Program-made: the position numbers and the translations under genes
Notes under the pieces: model-generated
What the model was told of the DNA's origin: nothing
Databases searched by the model: none
Seen by the model: the letters and a program-made list of their open reading frames with translations, nothing else
Assembly (NCBI GenBank): GCA_946894095.1
Contig: OX335652.1
Location: 20,421,001 to 20,485,000, forward strand
DNA from: Incurvaria masculella
Lineage: Eukaryota > Arthropoda > Insecta > Lepidoptera > Incurvariidae
DNA length: 64,000 nucleotides
Direction of reading: 5' to 3'
Shown: positions 9,646 through 20,497 of the stretch, one piece after another
Position numbering within the stretch: position 1 is the first letter of the stretch
How the letters are laid out: each line of letters begins with the position of its first letter

Positions 9646-12150
9646 TAGAATAGATTAGAATAAAATCAATGTATTTACAAGATTAGACATTTTTCAGTTA
9701 CAAGGCATGGTGTAAACAAAAAAAATATGATAATATGAAATTTGTAAAAAGGCTATGGCTCAGCAAAAACCTGGATCGGTATAATCCCACCAGTCGCTGG
9801 TCTTCCGCCACCGCCTATCTGTTATTGAGTATAGCATACGGAAAATGTATTGGTACATCTAATTAGATTGTAAGCTTTATCAATACGGAAGTAAACCAAT
9901 TCATATAAAGGCCAAGGAAAAAGGCCTACACCGGCCAGGCTTGAGGGTGGTAAGGTAAAGGTAATAAAGATGGAAAGGTAGGATAAAGCGTATGAACGCA
10001 ATTTTATATCTCATATTATTGTATAAGCAACTTAAGCAATTTAATTTTCTCATCCATTTGCACCGAGGGTTGCTGTTTCTTTGGCAGTAGAATTTATATA
10101 CCTATGTATTTCTTCACTGTGGACGAAAACACCAGCAACATTTCTTTGCGGATTCTTCCTTACTGGTTGATCAATCCGTTTTTGACATAACTTAGTGTAG
10201 TTTGGCTACCAAAAAAGTTTACATAATTGATATGAAATGAAAGTAATATCTGGATGGAATAATATTAAAATACCTATACAGGACAAATTCCGAAAAGGCG
10301 GTAAGTGCTCAGAGTCAACTGGAATAAGACATCGGACACGAGAGGATCAAGAAGGATGTATACGCAACTGCGTAGTACCCGTAATCGTAGAGCATGCATA
10401 AAAATATTGTATGCAAAATAAGTATGCTTTGATCGTACCATGTATAAGCTCTATAGTATCGGCGTGATTATGTATGTATGTAGGTGGGAAATATAATTGT
10501 GTGTAGCAATCATAGACCTAGCATGCGCGCGCATGGTAGCAATAAAATCACCATAGAAATATCGAACAATTAACCAATATTGAAATATGTTTGGTTGGGA
10601 TTTTGAGGAGGCATATGACACAATAATAATAATTTATTAATATATACGTGCATACCTTATCAACCTTGGATCGTATCAATCAAATGAAATCACAGATATC
10701 AACTCAAATAGCTACTTTGGAACCTTATTCACTGGAGAGTCTATAGAAACGTGTGCTTGATAGATTACCGGACGACATTAGGAGAAGTGCCGACCTCAGC
10801 CGTAATACTTCCGCAGCAGGACATTTTGATTTACTTTCGCCTTCCCCCCCCCCCGCTCCCGCCCCCTCCCTCCTCCTACATCAAGCGAATGTCGAACAAT
10901 GAATCACGTGACACTCCGAGCAGAAAACCTACGCAGACGCGCGTGCTTGAGGAATGCGTCGCTTCGCAAGCATCGAAGAGTAATTCACAATCGAATGCCC
11001 CATTTACACACTGTCACTGTGACTGCTCCTCGTCCTGCCCAATTCCCTGCTCTACCGTGGCATCGTCAGCGTTTACATATTGCCCTCATAGATACTTCAC
11101 GTTCCACACTCGATAGTGTGGAATGAAGAAAACATTTCGTTTATGCAATTTCAAGTTGTTGATGGCCGTCTGCCGATATCGTATTAAAAAGTGGTGAGAA
11201 AAAGAAGCTTATTGCAAATCACAAACCGAAATTGAATTAAAAACAAATTGTGGAGGTTATGATCCATCGCTACAAAATGTTTTATTTGTAACGATTTGTA
11301 AATACTCAGAAATACTAGATAATTAATTGTATTAGTTATCTAATGTTATGGTCATGATGTTGTCTTTATGACAATACTGAATAGCAATCGTCGTTAACAT
11401 ACGTAATTGTATCGTAACCTCGATTCAACTAAAACGAATCCAACCAAACAACTCGAACAATATTTTTTCCTTGTATTCGCTCCAATCTAAATGTTTTTAA
11501 TGAAAAACTGGTATGGGTGGCTGTGCCAAGGACCAAAGGTGTTCAGGAAAGCCAATTACATCTCGCCTCGTGAAACTACGCTTAGCAAGGCACTTTACTT
11601 TTGTAGTACTGTCGGAATTTCTAAGTAGGTTTCTATTGTATTCTATTTGATTGATTATTATTAGTGACAATTTCCTAGAGACATGTGAGTAAAAGTGCAG
11701 CACGTGAATATTCGTTGCTGCTCGCGCTGTCGTTTCATTGACTGTCGCACAAAAAACAGCCATCATCAGGAACTACTTACCATCACACCGGGCAGGGAAG
11801 TAGGCAGGAGAAGTACCGAATACGAATATTCTTCCCTGCGCATTGCCCGGAGTGGGCAGCATGTAAATGAACATAAAATATGAGGATACGATATTCCCTT
11901 ATACCCGAGCTTCTACCTATTTTCAAGATTATTTTTATTTTTAACAGCGGATATTATTTTTTCTTTCAGGACAGGTCATAATTTGCAACTTAACCTCGAG
12001 GACCTCTGATAGGACTTTTGAAGACCTCTTGTCAGAAGTGAACTGTCAGGAGCCATCCCGGTTGCGGGTCGTTAATGCTGACGATTTTCTCGACGACACG
12101 GACGAAACTAAGTTAAACACTGATTATTTGCTAATGTATCTATAAGTCAG
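9646..12150. other. Long stretch without a recognised gene
   Basis: AT-rich, mostly unique. A LINE-tail fragment lies at 10093-10245 and a C/T-rich run at 10836-10880. The 121- and 75-codon ORFs at 10751-11126 overlap in two frames over a pyrimidine-rich run and have no domain. The 89-codon minus ORF (11497-11766) is likewise unrecognised. Confidence 0.4.
10093..10245 (+). mobile_element. LINE 3'-tail-like fragment (TTTCTTTGCGG family)
   Basis: ATTTCTTTGCGGATTCTTCC, ACTGGTTGATCAATCCG, GACATAACTTAGTGTAGTTTG and GGCTACCA match 46677-46803 and partly 29295-29420. It ends in an ATGAAATGAAA-like tail, as expected for a non-LTR retroelement end. Confidence 0.6.
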
Positions 12151-12156
12151 TCAGTT

Positions 12157-12293
12157 AGTCAGCCAGCGTGCCTGCGTCCACTGCTGGACGTGCGCCTCTC
12201 CAATTTTTCTCCAGTCCTCCCGGCCCTCAACGGTACGGAACCACTGCTTTCCGCCGACGCACTTCATGTCGTCATCCCACTCGGGTATAATGT
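12157..12293 (-). pseudogene. RTE-type LINE C-terminal fragment, minus strand
   Basis: On the minus strand the translation contains GWDDDMKCVGGKQWFRTVEG and then EDWRKIGEAHVQQWTQARW. This matches the extreme C-terminus of RTE-clade retrotransposons of insects, where a WxDDI-KxxGxxW-xxA-DR-xW block precedes a VQQW-like end (family knowledge). The DD-V-GGKQ part is shared with the RTE fragment at 52900-53345. Only the last tens of codons remain. Confidence 0.65.
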
Positions 12294-12359
12294 AAACACA
12301 ATGTATCTACAAACGACAGAGAAAATATGGGCAACATAGTGCACCTATCAGCTCACGAC

Positions 12360-13370
12360 AAATATCCTAGAAGGTCTTGACAGACAGGAATAACCCGCAG
12401 GCATGTTCGTAGATCTGTCCAAGGCGTTCGATGTTGTGGATCACAAGCTGCTACTAGAAAAAATTAATAAAATTCTATGGCATACGAGGCATTGCCTTGG
12501 ACCGGTTGAGATCATATCTACACGACAGAGGCGTAGTTAGTACAAAATGTATGAGTAATAACAAAATATTAGAGATGCACACACTTCGCTATAAAATATG
12601 GGTTGCCGCAGGGGTCAACCTCCTAATTCTTCTGTGGTCAATTCTATCAACCCTTCTCTTAAAATTATTAATGATTTACCAATTAATGATTTACAAAAGA
12701 ATAAAACGAAAACTGGTTACGTGCAATTCTCGATTTTAAACAAAATTTGCTTTGAAGACAGGATCATACTACACCTCGATGATAAAATAAAGTTCGAAAT
12801 GTCACCACATTTTTAGGTTTGACACTAGACCGTAATCTTAGGTACACCGACCATATTGACACACTATGCGACAAACTTAGCCGAACTTGCTACTGCCTCA
12901 GGATTGTATTCCAGTCTTGTGACGTAAGCACCATGAAAAATTCATGTTATGGTTATTTTTACGCATCAATGACTTTCGGGCTGGAGTTCTGTTCTCTTAC
13001 AAAAAAGAGCAGTAAGAATTGTAAGCGGTTCAGCTTGGGATGCACATTGCACATCTATATTTAAATATTTGAGCATGCTAATGATGTAAGATGCGTACGT
13101 AAAGAGAGTAGCGCTGTTTGCGAGAGGTAATATGTCTGAGTACAACACACGCGATCATACTTACCGCACGAGACACAAATACCTCCTCCAATTGCCAAGC
13201 CACAGCACCATGCGTTTTCAAAGAAGCCTTAAATTCCAAGTCGCTAACATATTATATAATAAATTACCCACTGAACTGCAAAGAGAAGAAAGCGACCAAC
13301 GTTTCAAACAAAACTTACATAAATGGCTACTCACAAAAACTTTTTATGATTTTAACTACTTTTTATAGGT
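12360..13370 (+). pseudogene. Decayed Jockey/CR1-type LINE reverse transcriptase
   Basis: Several frames together give a non-LTR RT. FVDLSKAFDVVDHKLLLEK (12406-12460) is the first catalytic RT block. GLPQGSTS lies at 12600. FLGLTLDRNLRYTDHIDTLC and CDKLSRTCYCLRI (12810-12905) form the post-RT thumb region. A C-terminal YNTRDHTYRTRHKYLLQLP block with FQ-SLKFQVANILYNKLP lies at 13140-13280. The Y-DD block is not readable, frames shift several times and stops intervene, so it is dead. 5' end missing. Confidence 0.85.
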
Positions 13371-13700
13371 TAGGATTACTAATTTAATTGTCGTCCTTGT
13401 ATAATTAGTTTAATTAATTTAATAATACGTCTGACTTTGATTTTATGTTTTCTGATGTTACATACCAAATTTTAATGAATAACAAATGCTGCTGAAATAA
13501 TTTTTATATTTTAATTTGAATTCTGAATTTTTAATTTTATTTTAATTTTTCTAATGTTGCATATTGAATGCCTAAATTTGCCTTTTAATTTCAATCATTT
13601 TTGGAATCCTATCTTTACTTATGTACAAACACTTTGACGATGTGCTAGAAGTGCACGGAACTTGAAATCACAAATAAATTCTATGGATCTTTGCATATTT
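13371..13700. other. AT-rich sequence after the LINE pseudogene
   Basis: Probably the LINE 3' untranslated region and its decay products. No ORF with domains. Confidence 0.35.
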
Positions 13701-13704
13701 GAGT

Positions 13705-14180
13705 CAGCCTCCGTAGCCAGGTGACGCGACACCTCGCGGTTCGACAAGCTGGGTGAATCGACTCTAAGGGCCGAGTGTACGAAAGGACAAAAAATCAAAA
13801 TCAACGTCCAAGTATGATCAAACACGTCACTTTGTGTGGACAGTATGGAAGGAACTCTATGCGGAACACTAAAAGTGACGTGTTTGAACATTGATTAACT
13901 CAGCCGTCTCTTCGTGCAACCGGGGCTAAGCGCGGTTGGGTTATACATGGTGACCGATTTCCACGTAATGTTTCCACGTAAAACTGTAAGTCCCCTTACT
14001 TACTTATTAGGTGGAAGGGTCGAAGCGGCAATGAAAATTGTCCGTGTTTTCCATCCAGATTAATGGAGCCGAGCAATATAAGGAAGGTCCTGATACTGCA
14101 CCTACATCCGATGCGTTGTGTCAAGCTATTATCATAACATAACAGTTGTTATTAGAAATCTATGTGCAGTTACATAAAAA
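13705..14180 (+). mobile_element. 5S-headed SINE interrupted by a small palindromic repeat
   Basis: Starts CAGCCTCCGTAGCCAGGTG and is broken at about 13771 by a 150-base repeat. It resumes with GCGCGGTTGGGTTATACATG and GTGACC (5S C-box-like), then GTAAAACTGTAAGTCCCCTT and GCGGCAATGAAAATTGTCCG, and ends CAGTTACATAAAAA. Part of the middle is deleted. Confidence 0.8.
13771..13925 (+). repeat. Palindromic repeat nested in the SINE, second copy at 49593
   Basis: TACGAAAGGACAAAAAATC, AAACACGTCACTTTG, AAAGTGACGTGTTTGAACAT and CTCAGCCGTCTCTTCGTGCA are shared with 49596-49745. AACACGTCACTTT and AAAGTGACGTGTT are inverted repeats about 55 bases apart. Likely a tiny non-autonomous element; class unknown. 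Confidence 0.65.
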
Positions 14181-14284
14181 TAAGGTGTGGATGATGGCTG
14201 GGCCGGTGTGTTGCCAGTTCTTCATCATTGTGTTTATTTGATCTGGAAATAAATCGGAGTGCAGTGAGTGTACTAATTTACAAG

Positions 14285-14680
14285 TTTTTTTTTATGCAAC
14301 CTGACATGGATGGTCAGAGCAAACAAGCACCGTTATGATGTTAGACGAATACACCACATTCCCGAAGGAATTAGGTGCCATGCCAGCATCTTCCCTTTAT
14401 GAGCACGGCTACATTGAACTGGATTGAAAACACGGACAATTTTTCATAGCTGCTTCGATCTTCTTTTCATTTAATGCGATGTTACCATCCCGGGCGGGGG
14501 CCTAGTAGGGGAAGGGGACCTACAGTTTTACAGTCCGAACCATGGAGCAGCTCGCATTCGTGACGAAATGCACTTATCCAACTCAGAAAGACAAAAAAAG
14601 AGGTGCATAAACGGGGCTAGGATTTGAACCCAAATCTCTGGAACGCTAGGCAAGTCCCCGCGCTACTAGGCTACGAGCCA
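14285..14680 (-). mobile_element. tRNA-headed SINE, full length, minus strand
   Basis: On the minus strand: GGCTCGTAGCCTAGTAGCGC (A box), GGGTTCAAATCC (B box), CCCCGTTTATGCACC, GAGTTGGATAAGTGCATTTC, GTCACGAATGCGAGCTGCTC. The shared body follows, to CCATCCATGTCAGGTTGCAT and an A tail. This copy best shows a tRNA head joined to the body used by the 5S-headed class. Confidence 0.9.
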
Positions 14681-15192
14681 CTCGAAAAACACTTGAATAT
14701 ATTCTCGGTAGAAAAAGTCAGCTACGTACCTAATGCGTCATAGTTCCGTGAAAACCTTAGAAATATCACGGCGGCATCCATAACGATGTCGCAGAGGCAG
14801 CCGTTAGCCAGCGCGCCGGTCGTATATTACGCTTTATTGTGGCCAGTCGCAGGCGCGATGAGTTACCCCGAAGGCAGCGCCTCCCGCAGGATCAACATTT
14901 AGGCGTAAAGACGTTTATCTAACGCCGTGATTAACTGTAACGGCGGAGTTAACGTCGCGCTCCGTGCGGGCGAGTTGCCGCTCGTAAAATTAGCCTGCAC
15001 GCAGTAAATCTAACGAGCCTTTGTCGCGCCCTGCGCGTGGGAAACGAAAGGCACGAACCGATTTGAATCCTTAAAAGACCTGCGCATCCTAGATATCACC
15101 GGGCCGGGCTTTATGACATATAAACTCTGTCTGCGACCCCTCTGCCTGCTAAATATTTCACCTTACATTGATACATTTACAATTTATACTTA
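14681..15192. promoter_or_regulatory. GC-rich unique island, candidate regulatory element
   Basis: 14760-15070 has balanced to GC-rich composition, no repeat family match in the window and no long ORF. It contains ACGCTTTATTGTGGCCA and several TAA-type homeodomain-like cores. Regulatory function is inference only. Confidence 0.3.
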
Positions 15193-15566
15193 GGAACTCG
15201 GGGGCTTGCTTTCAATGCCAAAGATTTAATCCGCATTCTGTTCATGCTTTATTTGTTTTCTTTATGAGTTGGATAAGTGCATTTCGTCACTAATGCGAAC
15301 TGTTCCATAGTTCGGAACGTGTAAATAATAAGGTCTACTTCCCCTGCTAGGTGGTAGAGTTTATTCTGACCGAGATGGCACCATCGCATTGGTTGAAAAG
15401 ATGATCGAAGCGGCCAATAAAAATGTATCGTGTGTTCCATCCATTATATTCCATAGTGCAGCATTGTAATGTATGGCAGTTCTAGCATGGCACCGAATTC
15501 CTTCGGAAACGCGGCATAGGTATAATGTTATGATAGCAATACGTGTCCAGTAATATAAAATAAAAG
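15193..15566 (+). mobile_element. tRNA-headed-class SINE with degraded head
   Basis: The degraded head (GGGGGCTTGC) is followed by GAGTTGGATAAGTGCATTTC, AATGCGAACTGTTCCATAGT, CTAGGTGGTAGAGTTTATTC, GGCACCATCGCATTGGTTGA, CATGGCACCGAATTCCTTCG and CGTGTCCAGTAATATAAAAT. Confidence 0.8.
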
Positions 15567-16410
15567 TACTTGCGAAATAGGTCATCGGCAAAGGCATCGT
15601 TATCTTTGGTAATACGTTTGATGACTCGTCCGAATGATATTTTATGTGAATTACGTCACAGCCATGCTAAGAGTTGTTTTTTATCGATGTTTGTACCACC
15701 GATAACTAAGAAGAAATTCTTATTACTGTGATATTAAGAGCCTACCGTGGCGGTGTAGTGCGTCTGGCATGTTCGCGGAGAACCGTTTGACTAATTTCTT
15801 CGGTGTACTCGGCAAACAAAAGGCAACAGTCTTTCTCCGTTCAGCCAACAGAAGAATAAAATAATATCAAATATTTCCGGACGATTATATTATAAGGATT
15901 TTAATAATGTGCGACTTAGTATCAGTATATATTATATGTAATTTAGTAATTTTATGGGGCAAGGTACCTGATACAAATACATTATTATTATTACTATTCC
16001 TCTTCCACTGATGGCTGAGGCAGAAACTTGTGAGAGCACACCCTTACTGAAATTCATAGATAATTTCACATCGAGCACATCAATTAATCCTCGAACAGAA
16101 AATAGCCCTCGACTCCGCGTGTGTTCTCCGTTCGGGCAGCAAAAACGGCAAGGAACATTCATCAGAACGAATGGAGTACGAGGCACGATCATTTCTAAAA
16201 TATCATTTCTCTTGAATGTCAACGCTTTATGAATTATTGTGCTCACTTGCGCGCTCGCCCCGAGTCTAGACTACACTCTAGCTCTAATAATAATGATATG
16301 AAATTAATTTATATTTTCTTATTAATTTCGTCAGAGGTGGCGTAGGGATAAATGCTTTCAAAATAATAGTACTAGAACGTGTAGGTCGAGTGGGGGATCT
16401 GCACGGGCAT
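15567..16410. other. No gene recognised
   Basis: The 104-codon minus ORF at 15932-16246 and the 73-codon plus ORF opposite show no domain I recognise. The rest is AT-rich. A CATCGAGCACATCAATTAA stretch near 16070 resembles TATCGAGCACATTAATCA at 8584, so part may be a repeat. Confidence 0.35.
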
Positions 16411-16717
16411 AAAAACCGGCCAAGTGCGAGTCGGACTCGCACACGAAGGGTTCCGTACACTCGTAAAAAAATGTATACAAAAAAATCACGTTTTTTGTAT
16501 GGGGACCCCATTTAATTTTAATTATTTCTTAATCTTACCTATTTGTTGTTATAGCGGCAAAATAAATAAACACTCTGTGAAAATTTCAGCTGTCTATCTG
16601 TTACGGTTACTGAGATACAGCCCTGTGACAGACGGACAGACGGACGGACGGACGGACGGACAGCGGAGGCTTAGTAATAGGGTTCCGTTTTCACCCTTTG
16701 GGTACGGAACCCTAAAA
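16411..16717 (+). mobile_element. HINE/MINE-like repeat copy 5 (tandem with next)
   Basis: Full-length copy with a (GGAC)n array at 16626-16660. Its terminal GGAACCCTAAAAA is also the start of the following copy, giving a head-to-tail join without spacer. Confidence 0.9.
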
Positions 16718-16889
16718 ACCGGCCAAGTTCGAGTCGGACTCGCACACGAAGGTTTCCGTACCATAGTACAAGATTTAACACAAACATTACGTTTTTTGTA
16801 TGGGGCCCCGTTTAAATTTTATTATTTTTTAGTTTAGAGGCTTAGTAATAGGATTCCGTTGACACCCTTTGGGTACGGAACCCTAAAAA
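16716..16889 (+). mobile_element. HINE/MINE-like repeat copy 6, internally deleted
   Basis: Starts ACCGGCCAAGTTCGAGTCGG directly after copy 5. It has the GTTTTTTGTATGGGGCCCCG and TTTAAATTTTATTATTTTTT blocks, then jumps to GAGGCTTAGTAATAGGATTC and GGGTACGGAACCCTAAAAA. The central and microsatellite parts are missing. Confidence 0.9.
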
Positions 16890-17070
16890 GGCATGTCATA
16901 TTGGCTTCTTGAAAATATTTAAGGGATTTTAAATAATAAATATATTTCCTGACTTCTATGGTATGCCTTCGCATTGCTGTGGCATTACCTGTCTGGTTAT
17001 CCATGAGTACCTACCGAGAAATCCCAATATAGTCTCTTGAATAATTACCTATTCCATCTCAAAGATTAAT

Positions 17071-17330
17071 CGGCTCGTAGCTTAGCGGCGCGGAGACTTG
17101 CCTGGGATACCAGAGGTCTGGGATCAAATCCTCGCCCCGTTCGTGCACTACTTTTTTTCTATTCTGAGTACGATAAGTGCATTCCGTCTCGAATGCTCCA
17201 TGGCTTGGAATCCATGTAAACCTTCCCCTACTAGGTGGTAGGGCTTAAGCCCGAAAAGATAGTCAAAGTGGCAATTAAAAATTGTCCGTTGTTTACATCC
17301 AGTTCAGTGAGAGTTCAGTTCAGTCCAGTT
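17071..17330 (+). mobile_element. tRNA-headed SINE, 3' truncated
   Basis: CGGCTCGTAGCTTAGCGGCG (A box), GAGACTTGCCTGGGATACC, GGTCTGGGATCAAATCC (B box with one change), CGCCCCGTTCGTGCACTAC, then the shared body to TACATCCAGTTCAGTG, where short TTCAGT repeats replace the 3' part. Confidence 0.85.
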
Positions 17331-17396
17331 CAGTCCATTTCATAATGGTAAATTCTGGCAGAAAACCATCTCCAAGATATTCTGGCATAGGCACTA

Positions 17397-17410
17397 TTAC
17401 TTATTCTGTG
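17397..17410 (-). repeat. CACAGAATAAGTAA box 1
   Basis: The 14-base box, in reverse complement here, recurs at 21456, 23736 (one change), 43718, 43935 and 51714. Confidence 0.6.
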
Positions 17411-17518
17411 CTTAGACCACCGTTAGCAGAAGCTTTCTGGTGAAATTTCGATAATAATGACCCGCGCACCATCGCCACAGCTTTGCGCAACAGTCGAGCG
17501 ATAGTCGTCGAGCAAGCT

Positions 17519-17745
17519 CTGCAGGCCTATTCCTGGAATTCCGTAATCAGGAATCAGGAATCCTGACTATAGAAAACCGCTTTTATAGCGTTGTTTAAAG
17601 CGATTTTTTCGAGGGAAAAACTTGATCAAATTGAAAAAATATTCTCTTTTCGTCAAGAAAATCGCTAAGAAAACTCATGTATAAGCGGTTTTCTAGACTC
17701 AGGATTCCTGATTACTGATTATGGTATTCCAAGAATAGGCCTGCG
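17519..17745. mobile_element. Palindromic MITE (GCAGGCCTATTC family) copy 1
   Basis: GCAGGCCTATTCCTGGAATT at the left is inverted at the right end (GAATAGGCCTGC). Inside, CAGGAATCCTGA, AGAAAACCGCTTTTAT and CGATTTT-TCG blocks also pair. Copies at 49386 and 53990 share the order. No coding; typical non-autonomous palindrome. Confidence 0.8.
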
Positions 17746-18751
17746 GTGCGCGCGCATGTCCGAACTAATGAAGATGTTCCTATTCACGGCGGAGCGGAGG
17801 CGCGCGCGCAGCCGGCGCGGTACGGCAACGAAACAAAGGCGACATGTCACACAGAATCACTTAGAGACGACGATCAATATTCCACCTAACGGGCGGAAAT
17901 TTCGACACACACGCACGGCTACCTTCGCGGTGAGATTCATTTAAGGCCCTGGTACTAGCCAAATCGCAAAGTTTGACGAGGCACCCCAAGTAAACTAGCT
18001 AAGTCTCAAGATTTCACGTTGCATTATTACAATATGTGATTCCTTGTCTAGCGATCAACCTATTTTTGTTTATGTATGTTTCGTTTTTCCATATAAAATA
18101 AATTGTTGAAAAGGTATCCATTTCCGAACCTTTTTGGCTAAATGTAGAAATCTTAAAGCAAATGAAATTATTTGTTTATGCAAATATGCTGTTTTTATTT
18201 ATACATTACTTTATTTATGCATCATATTACTTTCAAATTTGTAATGTGAAAAAAATCAAATTTATTATGATTATTATTTGAAATAAATTATGGAATCCAA
18301 AAATATTAACAATACATTATTAGTCTGGTGTTATATTTGGACTTACTAAAGCGTTTCACTACACATTATGACATTTGTTGAAAGGTACATTTGTATGGCG
18401 CGAGTAGTTGGCTAGCGCCTTAAATACTTGCTGCGTCTCTTCTTTCATGCGATGCGAGAAACTTGCTATAACCGCGCGTCAAGAGTATTCAACATTTGAA
18501 CGAACTCTATCGGTCGTGTGTGCTTTTGCCTTATCTATTGTCCTTCATAGAAAATATTTTTAAAACGGCTAGCGTAAATGCAAAAGCCCAAAGTGTTGTT
18601 ACATTGTCCAACCTCTAGCCATCCATTATAGCGGAATGGATGTGCATTGATGGACCGTTAGCACGAGTCTATTGAAAGCCGAGTCACCTACGTTTCCATC
18701 TACCTACAAAATGTTGCAAGCAATACTAGTCATTTCTGTCATTATTATTGT
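17746..18751. other. No gene recognised
   Basis: Unique sequence. A short CG-rich part at 17790-17830 is followed by AT-rich DNA with no convincing ORF; the 62-codon ORF is basic and domainless. Confidence 0.4.
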
Positions 18752-19251
18752 TTAAGGTGGGCCATCCCGCTCCCCATACAAACGGGAAAAGAAGATCACG
18801 CCCATATTTCGTGTCAGAGATCCCACATTTTGCTCTAAATAGCTTTATTTGATCGAACTAGATGTCTGATGACCATTGGCATTGTAAAATTGTGTTTGGT
18901 TTCTAAGTTATAAGGTCCGAAAGTTCGAATTTTTCGCGCGTTTTATACAATAAATTAGTCATCAGACATAGCGTATTAAATCAAGACTTATAATCTATTT
19001 GGTTTTTGTTAGATTTTTTACTACAGCGGTCGTGGTTTACTTTTAGCTCTAAGTCGTTTTGTAAAAAAACTTTTCGTAAATCTTACCAAATCATACAGTA
19101 TGCACATTGTCTTTTTTGTGGACATGTTGCATCTTCCTCATCACGGAGCCTGTCTTTTCTTTGAAACAGAGAAGGTCCCAGAGCGCAACAACACGGTTTT
19201 TTTTTACCGTGCCCGAGAATGAGTTAGTACCGCCGGGTTGGGCCACCTTAA
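18752..19251 (+). mobile_element. TTAA-flanked MITE copy 2, uninterrupted (500 bp)
   Basis: TTAA then GGTGGGCCATCCCGCTCC at the left; GGGTTGGGCCACC then TTAA at the right. It carries the same internal blocks as copy 1 without the SINE. A small CACGGTTTTTT-ACCGTG hairpin lies near 19190-19210. Non-coding. Confidence 0.85.
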
Positions 19252-19432
19252 GTTAAGTACTATGAAGATATCGACAACTACTTCCCTGGCGCGGCATGTC
19301 AAGTGGGCGTTAGGTTTCAAGTTAACTACTGCACTTGCACAATATTTCAGCAACGAAGCCTTTTGCAGTGAAAATCGCACGCGAAACGGCCTAAACAGAG
19401 ACAGCGGCGTTGTGGGGGCGGGGGCGGTGTAA

Positions 19433-19640
19433 GTAGGGTTGCCAGATGGGAAACTTAAATATCTAGGAAATATTTTTAAAAAATGGGATTTTGGTATCCT
19501 GTCGGGACAGGAGAAATAAATATTACAAATTAAAATCTTACAATTTATTTTTAAAATTAAATTTTCAAATTGTTATATGTAAAATTTCTGTTCTCTGTTT
19601 ATCGTGCCATTTTGTATTTTCTCGGGCAACCCTATTTGTA
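19433..19640. mobile_element. Possible short-TIR MITE
   Basis: TAGGGTTGCCAGATGGGAAA at the left and TCGGGCAACCCTA at the right share an inverted TAGGGTTGCC. The middle is AT-rich and non-coding. Only one copy is seen, so this is tentative. Confidence 0.45.
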
Positions 19641-19832
19641 GCCGCCCCGTCAACGTCAGCGTACTCGGCAGAAAGCTCGATTTTTGAAGCTAGTTACGAG
19701 CACTATACAAGTAATCAGTCGGTATGGTAAACATTAAGATGCCACTGTGAACCAGGGTTGACGAAAATCTGTATTCCAATAAAATCCATGCATATGTTTG
19801 AAATCCATCAATTTGACTGGGTGAAAAACACT

Positions 19833-19935
19833 GAACAGCATACATTCGTGACGAAATGCGCGTTTCCAACTCGGAGTGTGAAAACAACGGAATCTATGAA
19901 CTCTCGCAACTCTGTGGCCTCAGCTACGAGCCGCT
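19833..19935 (-). mobile_element. SINE fragment, minus strand
   Basis: GCATACATTCGTGACGAAAT, GCGCGTTTCCAACTCGGAG and CTACGAGCCGC are the reverse complement of the head-to-body junction of tRNA-headed SINEs. Degraded. Confidence 0.65.
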
Positions 19936-20497
19936 TAAACCTGAGCTACATTTTTTTTACATTGTATACACATAGCGAAGATCATTTTTCTTTCATTAGA
20001 CGGACAAATACAATTCACAGAAAAGCAAACTTGATAATTAATTAGAAATGTTTTTGTAACGTTTATTTTTGCTCAAATAGAAACGATTTGAGAGCTCACT
20101 TTACTTTTCCGCTCATTATAGATTCGCTCTACCTGTCCCTCCTATTATTGTTAGCACTTGATGATATCCGCCGGACAGACGTGCCGCGCCGCGCCCGACT
20201 CCCCTCCGCCCAGGAGGGCAATTCTTGCGCTAATTCCATGTGAAATACACACTCCTGAATCCTCACTGAATCATTAAAAAAAATCCGACCTATTTTGGTA
20301 ATTTACGGATCGCTTATGGAAAAGAATATTTTTTTGTTAGCGCTGAATTCGAAAACACGCGGAAATGTTTGCCATTTTTTGTCACTCATTCCGCGTGGCG
20401 CTGCGAACGATTACCAGAACACCCATTCACTAACTGTCGATACACACATTCACTGTTGACATTACGAAAATAAGAACCAACCGATCCTCTAGATCTT

